IMG/VR virus record: IMGVR_UViG_3300020159_004070
Span: 1 to 64,000 of that record
Source of the DNA: a virus
DNA: 64,000 nucleotides
Reading direction: 5' to 3' (one strand)
Shown piece by piece: positions 42,824-51,792 of this stretch (position 1 is its first letter; every line of letters starts with the position of its first letter). The notes under the pieces were generated by a model. The model was given only the letters and a program-made list of their open reading frames with translations. It was not told the DNA's origin and did no database searches. The translations under genes and the position numbers were made by a program.

Positions 42824-45547
42824 ATGATTTTACTTTTTAAAAAGGGACTGGAATACAAAGGGAGCATAAAGGGAATGCCTTCTGACAAAGATTCAAACAT
42901 TTTCCCACTTATGTCCCTTCCCTTAGATTTGGGAGGAGAGCCAACAGATTTGAACGATTTTCAATGGTGGGCTTACACAGGCAAATGGAAGGAATGGCTT
43001 AAAAAAAATCCTAGAGAATGGCAAGCAGAGTCTGAGGACTATCGTTTTGAGAAGACCGAAAGACTTATCGAGGATATTGCCAATACCACTAACCCAGCGA
43101 TAGATTATTTTGAACATCAAATAACAAACATTTGGGAAGGAAAGCAGGTAGCTTCTTTTTCTGAATACGCAGCTCTTTTAGAAAATGAAAACTCCGGATC
43201 CTCAGCAGTAACAAAGAAATTCATAAAACTTGGATTTGCTATCGATAAGCTTTTGCAAGAAGGAAAATTATATACCGATTTAAAAATAGACAATCTCAAA
43301 ACCGGAGAACCATATGCTATTGTCGTTGATCCTTTTACAGAAGGTGGAAAACCACTACCTGAGGGAAGACAAGCTCTCAGGCTTAAAAAACTTGGCAGTA
43401 GTGCTGGTGTAATTATTGCTTCGGTAGACTACAGCATTCCCATTGGATCGATAAAAGACCCAGACAATTATTTAAAAAAGGTAGGAGAGTATGCAAAGGA
43501 CGTTCTTATTGGAGGTGCACAATTAGCGGTACTTTGGGGTGTTGCTAAAATCGGTGGTGGTATGTTTATGTCCTGGAGACTTTACAAAGGAGCCAGAAAC
43601 ATTTACCAGAATTTTGGTAACGCTCAGAAAATATACAATACGGTTAAAACTCCAGGAATGATAAAAACATCTTGGGAAGCATTAAAAGGATTTGCAACCA
43701 AAGCATTCACCGGTAGAGGTGGAGCTTCTGCAATAGCTAATGCTGCTAGGGTGACATTACCTTCTGGAGCTTTTGTCGAGGGTGGATTAGCTTATAGTTC
43801 TAGAGGAATCTTGTTAAGAGGAGCAGCAGCACAAAGCACAAAATTAGCTGCTGAGCGACTCGTTGCTCAAGCTGGTGGTAGAGCAGCCGCTGCAGTGGCA
43901 GGTAGAGCAGCAGCAGGAGCAGGAGCAGCGGCTGCGGGATCTTCAGTTGTTGCAGCAGAAGCTTCTAATCCTGTTGGATGGGTAATCGCCGCGGTATCTG
44001 TAATTGGATCAGGTGTTAACCAAATTTGGAATTGGTATAGCGACAAACAAGCTCCTAAATACGATGAGGTTGATGATTTCGCTTATGGTACTTTCAGCCC
44101 TGGAAATATTCCTACTGGAAAATCTATTACTATTTGTTGGACAAGTGATGGAGGTGGTGGAGCCTGGGGATTTGTGATAGACTTATTATCATTTAGCAAG
44201 GATGACACCAGAACCACTATGGAACTGGTTAAGATTGGGGAATTTGGAGAAAGATCTCTTTTCATAATTCTTCAGATAAACTCTAAGCAATTTAAAAAAC
44301 TATTGAAGGACAACGATCTAGTTCTTCTTTCATTTGCAAATTCCGACAAGTTTGAACGAGGTTACCTTGACAACGACGATCTTGAGTTTGAAACTATAGT
44401 TATCCCAGACATTACCCAATTAACTATTGGAACTTCGCTTGTTGGTTGGTCAAAGTGGGAAGACATGAAACAAGCTTACGACGAAAGTCCATCAAGCCCA
44501 ATTTATGTGCCTTCTGAAGCTAAGAGCAGATATGAATTCCACTATAAAGATAAAAAAGGTAAAGAAATAAATGTTACCGGTTCTCTTTTGAGTGAAAGCG
44601 AGATTCAAAACACCTACATGGATCAGCTTTTACCTATCCCTCCAGGTAAAGTAGAGGAGTCATCTACTGGACACGAAGGAAATGCTTTGAAAGAATCAAG
44701 AGTACTCTCATTCCTTGACTACCAATCTTCAATTAATGAGGAGGATGAAAAAAGAGCACCTGGTTTAGAATTCGGAAGGGAATACAAACCTAATACAGAA
44801 GCAGATCCAGAAGCAGACACAGAAAACAAAACTGGTGAAGAAGGAAAAGAGAAAAAGGAAAGCTACGAAGATGAACTCGAGGGGGTTATATCTTCTTCCC
44901 CAATTGAACTACAGGGAACTGGATATGATCAGATTCCAATCATAGCTTACCGAGTTAGTTCTATAGGGTTTGTGGATCCTAATGAGACAGGGCGTCCTGA
45001 TAAATTCGAATTTTTCCTTGTTGGAGAACAAAGTATAGATCCCCAAGTAGATCAGCCAGTTTTGGTTGAAACCGTCTCTGAGGATCCATTAGCCGATCCA
45101 AGATACGGTTTAGCCACTTACATTCCTCCAAAAGAAGAGACAGAAGAAACCCCTGAAGAAGAAGGCCAAGGTGATGAAGAACAGATAAACTTTGATGACG
45201 TTGACACTGAAGGTAAAAAAGTTGAAACTACGAGAGGTGACGTACAGATTAAAAGTAGATCTGGATCTCTCACTATCAAAGATAAAGAGGTAGAAGGTGG
45301 AATAAACATATTCGATGAATTTTCCACAGAGCAATTGAAAAGAGAATTAAACATCAATGATTGGGATTCAATTACTGGTGTGAAAGTTAGATACGATCGT
45401 GAAGATGAACCGATAAGCGTGGTTCTTACAAATCGATTTGCACCAACGGGTAAGAGAAGAAGAATAGTTAAAAGAGGAGAGGAAGGTTTTGAGTCAGCTC
45501 TTTCTTTTGCAAAATCCGTTGAAGATGGTATATCCTACAAAGACTAA
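42824..45547 (+). CDS. Large virion-type protein with Ala/Gly-rich segment and internal processing-like motifs
   Basis: 907 residues, no recognised family. Residues about 230-410 are hydrophobic and Ala/Gly-rich (VLIGGAQLAVLWGVAKIGGG; GRAAAGAGAAAAGSSVVAA), which could be membrane-active helices. The C-terminal third is acidic. Two internal stretches resemble the capsid-targeting/cleavage motif: VASFSEYAALLENE near residues 109-122 and VLSFLDYQSSINEE ending near residue 640. Processing there would split the protein. It starts 11 bases after the nucleotidyltransferase and shares its late promoter. A packaged, possibly membrane-penetrating protein is plausible but unproven. Confidence 0.65.
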   Translation: MILLFKKGLEYKGSIKGMPSDKDSNIFPLMSLPLDLGGEPTDLNDFQWWAYTGKWKEWLKKNPREWQAESEDYRFEKTERLIEDIANTTNPAIDYFEHQITNIWEGKQVASFSEYAALLENENSGSSAVTKKFIKLGFAIDKLLQEGKLYTDLKIDNLKTGEPYAIVVDPFTEGGKPLPEGRQALRLKKLGSSAGVIIASVDYSIPIGSIKDPDNYLKKVGEYAKDVLIGGAQLAVLWGVAKIGGGMFMSWRLYKGARNIYQNFGNAQKIYNTVKTPGMIKTSWEALKGFATKAFTGRGGASAIANAARVTLPSGAFVEGGLAYSSRGILLRGAAAQSTKLAAERLVAQAGGRAAAAVAGRAAAGAGAAAAGSSVVAAEASNPVGWVIAAVSVIGSGVNQIWNWYSDKQAPKYDEVDDFAYGTFSPGNIPTGKSITICWTSDGGGGAWGFVIDLLSFSKDDTRTTMELVKIGEFGERSLFIILQINSKQFKKLLKDNDLVLLSFANSDKFERGYLDNDDLEFETIVIPDITQLTIGTSLVGWSKWEDMKQAYDESPSSPIYVPSEAKSRYEFHYKDKKGKEINVTGSLLSESEIQNTYMDQLLPIPPGKVEESSTGHEGNALKESRVLSFLDYQSSINEEDEKRAPGLEFGREYKPNTEADPEADTENKTGEEGKEKKESYEDELEGVISSSPIELQGTGYDQIPIIAYRVSSIGFVDPNETGRPDKFEFFLVGEQSIDPQVDQPVLVETVSEDPLADPRYGLATYIPPKEETEETPEEEGQGDEEQINFDDVDTEGKKVETTRGDVQIKSRSGSLTIKDKEVEGGINIFDEFSTEQLKRELNINDWDSITGVKVRYDREDEPISVVLTNRFAPTGKRRRIVKRGEEGFESALSFAKSVEDGISYKD

Positions 45548-45575
45548 AAAAACGGTAATTTTCTGAAAACCGATT

Positions 45576-45585
45576 GGATATATAA
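45576..45585 (+). promoter_or_regulatory. Late promoter box GGATATATAA
   Basis: Exact box, 25 bases before the protease-scaffold gene start at 45611. Confidence 0.82.
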
Positions 45586-45610
45586 AGTTAAATAATAGTA
45601 AAGTCAAGAA

Positions 45611-47623
45611 ATGGACGAACTTTCTTTATTAAATGAAAACCTTCTTTTCATTCTAGAAAAGCAAAACACTAAGCTAGAGGTTTCTAAAACAGATGAGAAC
45701 TCTGATGGAGCCTACATACTTAAAGGTATTGCAGCACAGTTTGGAAAAGAAAATAACAACAGCAGGATCTATGAAGAGGGCGAGTATCTTCCGCATCTAG
45801 ATTACTTGAAAGACAAAATCAAACAAAACAGGCTAGTTGGTGAATTAGACCACCCTGAAAAGTTTGACGTTTCTTTGAAAAACATTTCTCACGTGATTCA
45901 GGATCTTATTTACGATAAGGAAGGAAGAGTTATTAATATCGAAGTCCGTTTGCTTGATACCCCTGCTGGACAAATTGCTAAATCTCTTGTAGATGCTGGA
46001 ATTCCTCTTTCTATTTCTTCAAGAGCAGCCGGAAACGTTGGACCTGACAAAAAGGTGCAGATCAAGAAAATTTTCACTTACGATCTAGTAGCTGACCCTG
46101 GATTTCAGGACGCTCAATTAGAAAGAGTATACGAAAGCGCCGGATTTAACTCGTTTGAAATCGAAGAAAGGTCAAAAAAATCGATTCTTAATAGTTTAGA
46201 ATGTGTAAATGAATCTCTAGGAATAGAAAATGAATCTGGAGTGAAGATATATAAAGTTGAAAATAACGAAGAATTCGAAAAAATATTCAATCAAGAAAAA
46301 AATAAATCCAACGTTATGGAGGCCAACAAAGAATATGTAACTGCAGACGAGCTCAACAAATACTCGATCTTTTTGAAGAAAAAGATGGATGAGCTTGAAA
46401 CGCAGATTTCAGAAATGAAAAACACTCAGCCAGTGGCTGAATCTAACAATTCCGAGATTAATACCGCTCTGGAAGAAAGAGTTGCTAAACTTGAGAAATA
46501 TTCAGAATATTTAGCAGAGAATTTAGAAAGTGCAATTAAGTATGGCGAGTACCTTGCAGAAAATCTAGATTCAAGCATCACTTATTCAAAGTATCTCGCT
46601 GAAAACCTAGATAAGACGATTTCTTATTCCAAGTACTTGGCCGAAAACGTAGACAAGGGAATCTCTTATTCTGAGTATGTTGCGGAAAACGTTGATAAAG
46701 CAATTGATTATTCTAAGTATTTAGCTGAAAAACTTGACGACGGAATTCAATACACTGAATATGTAGCTGAAAACCTAGATAAGAATATCGCTTACTCTGA
46801 GTATTTAGCAGAAAACGTAGACAAAGGAATAGCTTACTCTGAGTATTTGGCTGAAAACCTTGACAAAGGTATCGCTTATTCGGAATACATCGCAGAAAAC
46901 CTTGACAAAGGAATTGCTTACTCTGAATACATCGGAGAAAAACTTGAGCAAGGATTAAACTACTCTGAGTACATCGCAGAAAACTTGAACAAAGGAATTG
47001 CTTACTCAGATTATCTAGCTGAAAAGCTAAATGGAAATATCAATCAAACTGAGTCTATCTCAGAAAGCATCAAAGGAACTTCTCATGCATCTCTTAATGA
47101 AAATGCAAGAAGCAATGCAGAATTTGTTGCTAACACCGAATTGGTCGAGTCTGGTTTCGCTGGAGATTACACAAATCTTAGCAGCAAAATCGATTCTCTA
47201 ATTGAATCAGTCAAAACACAGAAGACTGAAACAAATATAAACGAGGCTAGAGCGAAAGTTCAGCCGACTGCTCAAACTCAAAAAGCAGATCAGGTAATTA
47301 ATGAAGCACAAGAAGTTTCAGAGGCAAAATCATCAGGATTTAAATTCATCGATGAAATGCCAGAAAATTATGCTCCGATTTGGGAATCTCTAAATGAAGG
47401 ACAAAAGCAATCTATTATTGCTCAGTCACATTTTTACAATTTAGAGACAGCTTATCAGATCAAGAATTTCTGGTCAACTCGTCAACTTGGTGCCAAGCCA
47501 GTTGGACTTCAAAAACTTCAAGAAAGCCAAGAAACAACAGAAACCCCTGCAAGCAAAGCTACTCAAGCATATTCTTCGGATTACTTGAATTGGGTTGCTA
47601 AATCGCTTGAAGGAAAATTCTAA
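45611..47623 (+). CDS. Prohead maturation protease (gp21-like) fused to a repeat-containing scaffold-like domain
   Basis: Residues about 25-190 form the T4 gp21-type serine protease: YILKGIAAQFGKENNNSRIY, the catalytic His81 in GELDHP, and the Ser in PLSISSRAAG (Ser136 or Ser137), then YDLVADPGFQDAQ. The remaining ~480 residues are helical and acidic, with 13 tandem 14-residue repeats of the type YSEYLAENLDKGIA at 46499-47044. T4 encodes protease gp21 and scaffold gp22 separately; here they seem to be one chain, with no separate gp22 visible. LNE motifs near the N-terminus (residues 7-9) suggest self-processing. The capsid gene follows 33 bases downstream. Confidence 0.85.
   Translation: MDELSLLNENLLFILEKQNTKLEVSKTDENSDGAYILKGIAAQFGKENNNSRIYEEGEYLPHLDYLKDKIKQNRLVGELDHPEKFDVSLKNISHVIQDLIYDKEGRVINIEVRLLDTPAGQIAKSLVDAGIPLSISSRAAGNVGPDKKVQIKKIFTYDLVADPGFQDAQLERVYESAGFNSFEIEERSKKSILNSLECVNESLGIENESGVKIYKVENNEEFEKIFNQEKNKSNVMEANKEYVTADELNKYSIFLKKKMDELETQISEMKNTQPVAESNNSEINTALEERVAKLEKYSEYLAENLESAIKYGEYLAENLDSSITYSKYLAENLDKTISYSKYLAENVDKGISYSEYVAENVDKAIDYSKYLAEKLDDGIQYTEYVAENLDKNIAYSEYLAENVDKGIAYSEYLAENLDKGIAYSEYIAENLDKGIAYSEYIGEKLEQGLNYSEYIAENLNKGIAYSDYLAEKLNGNINQTESISESIKGTSHASLNENARSNAEFVANTELVESGFAGDYTNLSSKIDSLIESVKTQKTETNINEARAKVQPTAQTQKADQVINEAQEVSEAKSSGFKFIDEMPENYAPIWESLNEGQKQSIIAQSHFYNLETAYQIKNFWSTRQLGAKPVGLQKLQESQETTETPASKATQAYSSDYLNWVAKSLEGKF
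46499..47044 (+). repeat. 13 tandem copies of a 42-base (14-residue) coding repeat
   Basis: Thirteen imperfect copies of Y-[S/G/T]-[E/K/D]-Y-[L/V/I]-A-E-[N/K]-[L/V]-x5 in register without gaps. The pattern places Tyr, Leu/Val/Ile and Ile on one face, consistent with long amphipathic helices in a scaffold core. DNA copies vary at synonymous positions, so the repeat is old rather than a recent slippage product. Confidence 0.92.
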
Positions 47624-47656
47624 AAACAAAAAACCCTAAAAAAAATTAGTAAAAAC

Positions 47657-49378
47657 ATGAAACTAATCAACGAAGCGGAAATCTTCGATACCTGGGGCCC
47701 GATCGTAGAGCAGAAGGCTGGAATCGTAGATACCGAGAAAAAACAGTGGTTGAGCAAGTATTGCCACTACCACTCCTTAAATGAATCTGCTGGAGCTTAC
47801 CAGTCTCTTGCAGTAGTAAACGGTATGGGTGCCGTACAACCACCCGCTTATCCTGGTGGATACAACTCCTTAGGTAACGCAGTAGGTACGCAAGCTAACG
47901 CTGCTTTCTACAACGCTGCTAACCAAGGATCTGGCGACAAGTTCCCATCACTTCTTCCTCTTGCAATTCAGGTTGCTGCGAAGACAGTTGGTTTCGATAT
48001 CGTTCCAGTTATCCCAATGTCAGGTCCTACTGGCGTACTTTCTTACCTAGATTACGTATACTCTGGTGGTAAAATTGCTCCATCAAACGTTGGATCTACT
48101 GCAGCTGATGCTTTGGCTGTTGCTCCATCTATGATCAAGTTTAACCTTACCTCTCCTGCATCTGGTTACCCTGCAAACTTCGTAGTAGGTACTACTTACT
48201 ACATCCAGAACGCAACTTCTGCTTCTGCAGAAATTACAACTGAGTTTGTTGGTCTTTCAAGAATTGATGGCTTCCCAATCTTCAGAATTATGGGTATCAC
48301 CGCTGGTGAAACTGTAGCTGATGTACTTGACGGTGGTGCTACTAAAATTGGTACTTCTTCAGGAGGTACTCAGGCTGGTACTACAACTGCAAGAGCAGAA
48401 TTGGTAAAAGCTCTTGAGGATCACATCCAAGGATTCTCTGGTGCTGGTTTCAACAACGACCAAGACTGGCAAGGACCTTTCGTAGACGGTACTAAGACTT
48501 ACAACCCAATGTTAAGAGGTGTAGGTGAAAGCACTTACTACAACTCAATGGGTCTTTCGACTTTCACTAAGTTCGTAGAAGCTGACACTTTCCAAGTTGC
48601 TGCTTCTGTAACTACAGAGCAAATCCAAGACCTTAACAAGCAGTTCGGTATCGACGTAATCTCTATGATCGAGAACGCACTTGTAAACGAGGTTTCACAA
48701 GCAATCAACAAGCACATCCTATCTAGAGCATTTGCTCTTGGTTGGTCTAACCACTATGAGTTCTTTACTACAGAAGGACAAAACTTGAACTTGAACCTCG
48801 TTATCGGTGGTACTGCAGGTTCATACACAATCCCTTCATACGTAGGTAAGTCTGATACTGGTCTTACTCTTGCTGGTACTGCTGGTCCTGCTTCAGGAAC
48901 TTACGAGAACTTGTCAACTCTTCAGAGAAGACTATTCTCTAGAATCCTTGCTGGTGCTAACGTAGTTGCTAACAGAGGTAGAAGAGGTCCTGCTAACTTC
49001 ATCGTTACTAACGCTAACGTTGCAAGTGCACTTCAGGACATCTCTCAGTTCACTTTCGCACCTTTCTCTAACACGTTGACTCAAAACAACGGTACACTTT
49101 ACCCTGTAGGTTCGCTTGCTGGTATGACTGTATACGTTGATCAAAACATGACGTTCAGCGATAACAGAGTACTTATCGGAAGAAAAGGTGGTGACGACGA
49201 ACCAGGACTTAAGTTCATGCCTTACATGATGGCTGAGTCTATCCAAACAATCTCAGAAGGTACAATGTCTCCTAAGATTGCGGTTAAATCTCGTTACGCT
49301 CTAGTAGAAGCTGGTTTCCACCCAGAAACTCTTTACTTCTGCTTCCACGTAAACGTTCCTGCTGGCGGTTTATCCTAA
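47657..49378 (+). CDS. Major capsid protein (gp23-like)
   Basis: A 573-residue capsid protein of the T4 gp23 type (HK97 fold). Typical segments are SGPTGVLSYLDYVYSGGK, STFTKFVEADTFQVAASVTT, DLNKQFGIDVISMIENALV and the C-terminal SPKIAVKSRYALVEAGFHP. The first ~43 residues form a likely propeptide ending SLNE-SAG, which fits the (L/I)-x-E rule for T4 prohead protease; T4 gp23 is cut at residue 65. Codon use is unusually rich in C-ending codons compared with its neighbours, as expected for the most abundant virion protein. A strong terminator follows the stop. Confidence 0.95.
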   Translation: MKLINEAEIFDTWGPIVEQKAGIVDTEKKQWLSKYCHYHSLNESAGAYQSLAVVNGMGAVQPPAYPGGYNSLGNAVGTQANAAFYNAANQGSGDKFPSLLPLAIQVAAKTVGFDIVPVIPMSGPTGVLSYLDYVYSGGKIAPSNVGSTAADALAVAPSMIKFNLTSPASGYPANFVVGTTYYIQNATSASAEITTEFVGLSRIDGFPIFRIMGITAGETVADVLDGGATKIGTSSGGTQAGTTTARAELVKALEDHIQGFSGAGFNNDQDWQGPFVDGTKTYNPMLRGVGESTYYNSMGLSTFTKFVEADTFQVAASVTTEQIQDLNKQFGIDVISMIENALVNEVSQAINKHILSRAFALGWSNHYEFFTTEGQNLNLNLVIGGTAGSYTIPSYVGKSDTGLTLAGTAGPASGTYENLSTLQRRLFSRILAGANVVANRGRRGPANFIVTNANVASALQDISQFTFAPFSNTLTQNNGTLYPVGSLAGMTVYVDQNMTFSDNRVLIGRKGGDDEPGLKFMPYMMAESIQTISEGTMSPKIAVKSRYALVEAGFHPETLYFCFHVNVPAGGLS

Positions 49379-49398
49379 CCAGTAGTTTAAACACTATT

Positions 49399-49427
49399 AA
49401 AACCCCGGGTGAAAGCCTGGGGTTTTT
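49399..49427 (+). terminator. Rho-independent terminator after the capsid gene
   Basis: GC-rich stem AAAACCCCGGG/CCTGGGGTTTT with loop TGAAAG and a T-rich tail, 20 bases after the major capsid stop. It would limit read-through from the capsid transcript. A new late box begins 12 bases further on. Confidence 0.88.
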
Positions 49428-49438
49428 CTTTTGTTGGG

Positions 49439-49448
49439 GGATATATAC
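49439..49448 (+). promoter_or_regulatory. Late promoter box GGATATATAC
   Basis: Box 27 bases before ATG 49476, directly after the capsid terminator. Confidence 0.8.
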
Positions 49449-49475
49449 ATAAAGTAAATATTCGAAAAGTTGACT

Positions 49476-50630
49476 ATGAAAAGAATAAACGATTTCAATA
49501 AATTTTTATTGGAGAGGGATCTAAACTCGCCAGAGGATAAGCTAGTTGCTGAAGAAATCTCACATTGGGTAGAGCAGCCTCTTTTTGAAGCTTCTTTCAT
49601 GGACACCATCAAGAATACACTAGGAAAAGCACTGGGTCCATTCTCTAAGATATCATCGATAGATAAAATTAGAGAGGGAAACCTTGCAATCGAAAAAGAA
49701 TTGGTTAGTAAAAAGTACGAGCTTAGAGATAAACTCGATTCCCTTGAATTGAAGCTTGACGAGGTAAGAAAAAGGGCAAACAAAGCTGCTGTAATCTCTG
49801 TCGAAAACGAGATTGACAAAGTAAAAGAAGAATATCGAACCTTTGTCAAAAATCGTAAAGCAGTGATGGAAAGGGGCATGGAACTTTTGAAAAAAGCAAT
49901 CTCAGGGAAAGAAAGATTGAAGGAATATTACAAAGCGGGTAAAGCTGAAGATGATGTTGAGCTTTCTGAGATGGAATATGAATTGGCCAAGAAAAAGTCA
50001 GGGGATGCTGGAGAAATAGAGAATCTTAGAAAATCTCTCGAGGCAGCCAAGAAAGAAGCTGATGAGATAGTGAAAAGATTTTCAAAAGAAAATACTCAGC
50101 AACAACAGCAACAACAGCAAACCAATCCGAATCCAAAAAAGAGATTAAATCTCAGCCGGAGAGAATTGGTTGATCTTTCAGTTATTAACAAAATAATCAA
50201 CGGTAAGAACGGTTCAGAAATAGAACAACTTAGAAAACTAACCGGAGAATTTGGACATGAACATAAACTCGAGCTCATAGATATGTTGGTAGATCTTGCT
50301 CAAAAAGTTGATGTAGCTCGAAAAAAGGGTCTTAAGCCTAACAAAATGATAGACAAAGCAGAAGAAAAAGCGATTAAAATGGCAAATGATGTTGATTCAG
50401 CTGAGAATCTGCGAAAAGTATATAAAACACTTGGAAATTTAGGATCTGACATCGAAGCTAAGTTAAGTTCTTCTTCCGAACTATCATCAATCCTGGCTAA
50501 GATTAATAAAGCTTTGATGGATGGACAGGATGCTAATTCAGGAACAACAAGCCAAGTAATAGCGACCTTCGGAAGTAATCCAACTTTAACCGGAGATAAT
50601 TTAAGAGACCTTGTAAAAAAAGTTAAATAA
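49476..50630 (+). CDS. Coiled-coil head core/internal protein 1
   Basis: A 384-residue, highly charged, mostly coiled-coil protein. The N-terminus MKRINDFNKFLLERD resembles the T4 capsid-targeting sequence (MKTYQEFIAEA) and carries L-L-E at residues 11-13. A Gln8 run lies near residue 210 at the break between two helical halves. I chose ATG 49476; TTG 49470 is two codons earlier. Position after the capsid gene, N-terminal motif and coiled coil suggest a prohead core or internal protein, though I do not recognise a named family. Confidence 0.65.
   Translation: MKRINDFNKFLLERDLNSPEDKLVAEEISHWVEQPLFEASFMDTIKNTLGKALGPFSKISSIDKIREGNLAIEKELVSKKYELRDKLDSLELKLDEVRKRANKAAVISVENEIDKVKEEYRTFVKNRKAVMERGMELLKKAISGKERLKEYYKAGKAEDDVELSEMEYELAKKKSGDAGEIENLRKSLEAAKKEADEIVKRFSKENTQQQQQQQQTNPNPKKRLNLSRRELVDLSVINKIINGKNGSEIEQLRKLTGEFGHEHKLELIDMLVDLAQKVDVARKKGLKPNKMIDKAEEKAIKMANDVDSAENLRKVYKTLGNLGSDIEAKLSSSSELSSILAKINKALMDGQDANSGTTSQVIATFGSNPTLTGDNLRDLVKKVK
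50097..50120 (+). repeat. Gln8 (CAA/CAG) run
   Basis: Eight Gln codons in a CAG-CAA-CAA pattern inside the coiled-coil protein. It lies in a Gln/Asn/Pro linker between helical regions. Confidence 0.85.
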
Positions 50631-50632
50631 GC

Positions 50633-51529
50633 ATGCTTTATAAATTCAGACAATGGGAACAGAATGTTCTTAACGAAGCAAACAGTTTAACTAACATCTT
50701 CGATTGGTTAACATCAAATTTTGGTGGATCTATTGCAAAAATAGACTCTCTGTTAAGTCAAATTAATTCCATCGAAACTCAATATTCAAAGGATTGGAAT
50801 GAAATTCAAACCGACATCGATGCTTTGGAAGTTCAAAAAGCACAAACAAAAAGTGACCCAGCGGAAAGTAAAAAGCTCGAGAGAATGATCGATAGAAATC
50901 AGAAACTTTTGACTGCGCTTTCAAGAAAAAGAAAAGCTGACATAGAAAAGATCGATTCTAAAGTAGAAAAAGTTACGGACGGTAAGATAAAGCTTATTTC
51001 TTACTGGAACCTGAAGAAAGCGGAGCTCGAAGCTGATTTAGCGGAAAAGCTTTATAAGATGTCTAAACAACTGACCGACGAATCTGTCGCGGATGAGCTT
51101 TATGATAAATACAAAAGAGCTGCTCTCGAAGCAAAAAAGAAAGACGAAAAATTCAGGGAGAAATTCGGGAAGCTTGATCTTGCAGCATCTTCAACTGTTT
51201 CAAAGAAAGAAGCTGACGAAGAAACAAGTTTAAGCTCTGCCAACTTTTCAATGGATCCTATTTTTGCAATGAACGCACCTCAATTTACAAAATTCGTTCA
51301 GGGTCTTGAAAAAAGTCAAATATCTTCTCTGATAAAGTCTTTGCAAAAAGAAAGGAATGAAAGATACGCTACGCTTGATACTGAAAGAGACAGACTTGAA
51401 GATCAAGCAGAGAAAAGAGGATTTTCCAAAGATGATGTCAAAAAAGACATGAAGGAATTAAGGGAAACCCTTATGGAGCAAATTAGAGATTTGAGAACTA
51501 AAATAACTATTGCTAGAAGATATGCTTAA
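50633..51529 (+). CDS. Coiled-coil head core/internal protein 2
   Basis: A 298-residue coiled-coil protein starting 2 bases after the preceding gene. The N-terminus MLYKFRQWEQNVLNEAN carries L-N-E at residues 13-15. The body is Lys/Glu-rich helix with a break near residue 190 (LAASSTVSKKEADEE). Its architecture parallels the 49476 gene, so they could be distant paralogues. A prohead core role is inferred from position and N-terminal motif only. Confidence 0.65.
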   Translation: MLYKFRQWEQNVLNEANSLTNIFDWLTSNFGGSIAKIDSLLSQINSIETQYSKDWNEIQTDIDALEVQKAQTKSDPAESKKLERMIDRNQKLLTALSRKRKADIEKIDSKVEKVTDGKIKLISYWNLKKAELEADLAEKLYKMSKQLTDESVADELYDKYKRAALEAKKKDEKFREKFGKLDLAASSTVSKKEADEETSLSSANFSMDPIFAMNAPQFTKFVQGLEKSQISSLIKSLQKERNERYATLDTERDRLEDQAEKRGFSKDDVKKDMKELRETLMEQIRDLRTKITIARRYA

Positions 51530-51791
51530 TTACATCACAAAAATCAATGAATTCAGAATAAACGAAGACGTTAACGCTGATTTAGTAAAGGCGAAAGCCG
51601 ATGTAAACGCAAAACAAGCAGAGATTGCGGAAGAAATAGCAAAGCAGAAGAATTTGCAAGATATGAAGCAAAAAGCTGCGAGCATCAGAAATCAGGCAAG
51701 ATTGACTTCCCAAATGCCTGCTTTGCTGAACGCATTAGCAAATGCAATGGATGCTAAAACAGAATCCGGAGACACAACAAACATCTATTAA
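51522..51791 (+). CDS. Small helical head core/internal protein
   Basis: 89 residues from ATG 51522, overlapping the previous stop by 8 bases. The N-terminus MLNYITKINEFRINEDVN has two I-N-E motifs (residues 8-10 and 13-15). The body is a single Ala/Lys/Gln-rich helix (ADLVKAKADVNAKQAEIAEE). It could be a small scaffold or internal protein, cleaved during head maturation. Confidence 0.65.
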   Translation: MLNYITKINEFRINEDVNADLVKAKADVNAKQAEIAEEIAKQKNLQDMKQKAASIRNQARLTSQMPALLNALANAMDAKTESGDTTNIY

Positions 51792-51792
51792 A

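Noticed and set aside
46240-46260. TATATAA-like box in the protease gene (AAGATATATAAAG)
   Set aside because: It lies inside coding sequence, more than 1 kb from the next start, so it is unlikely to be a promoter.
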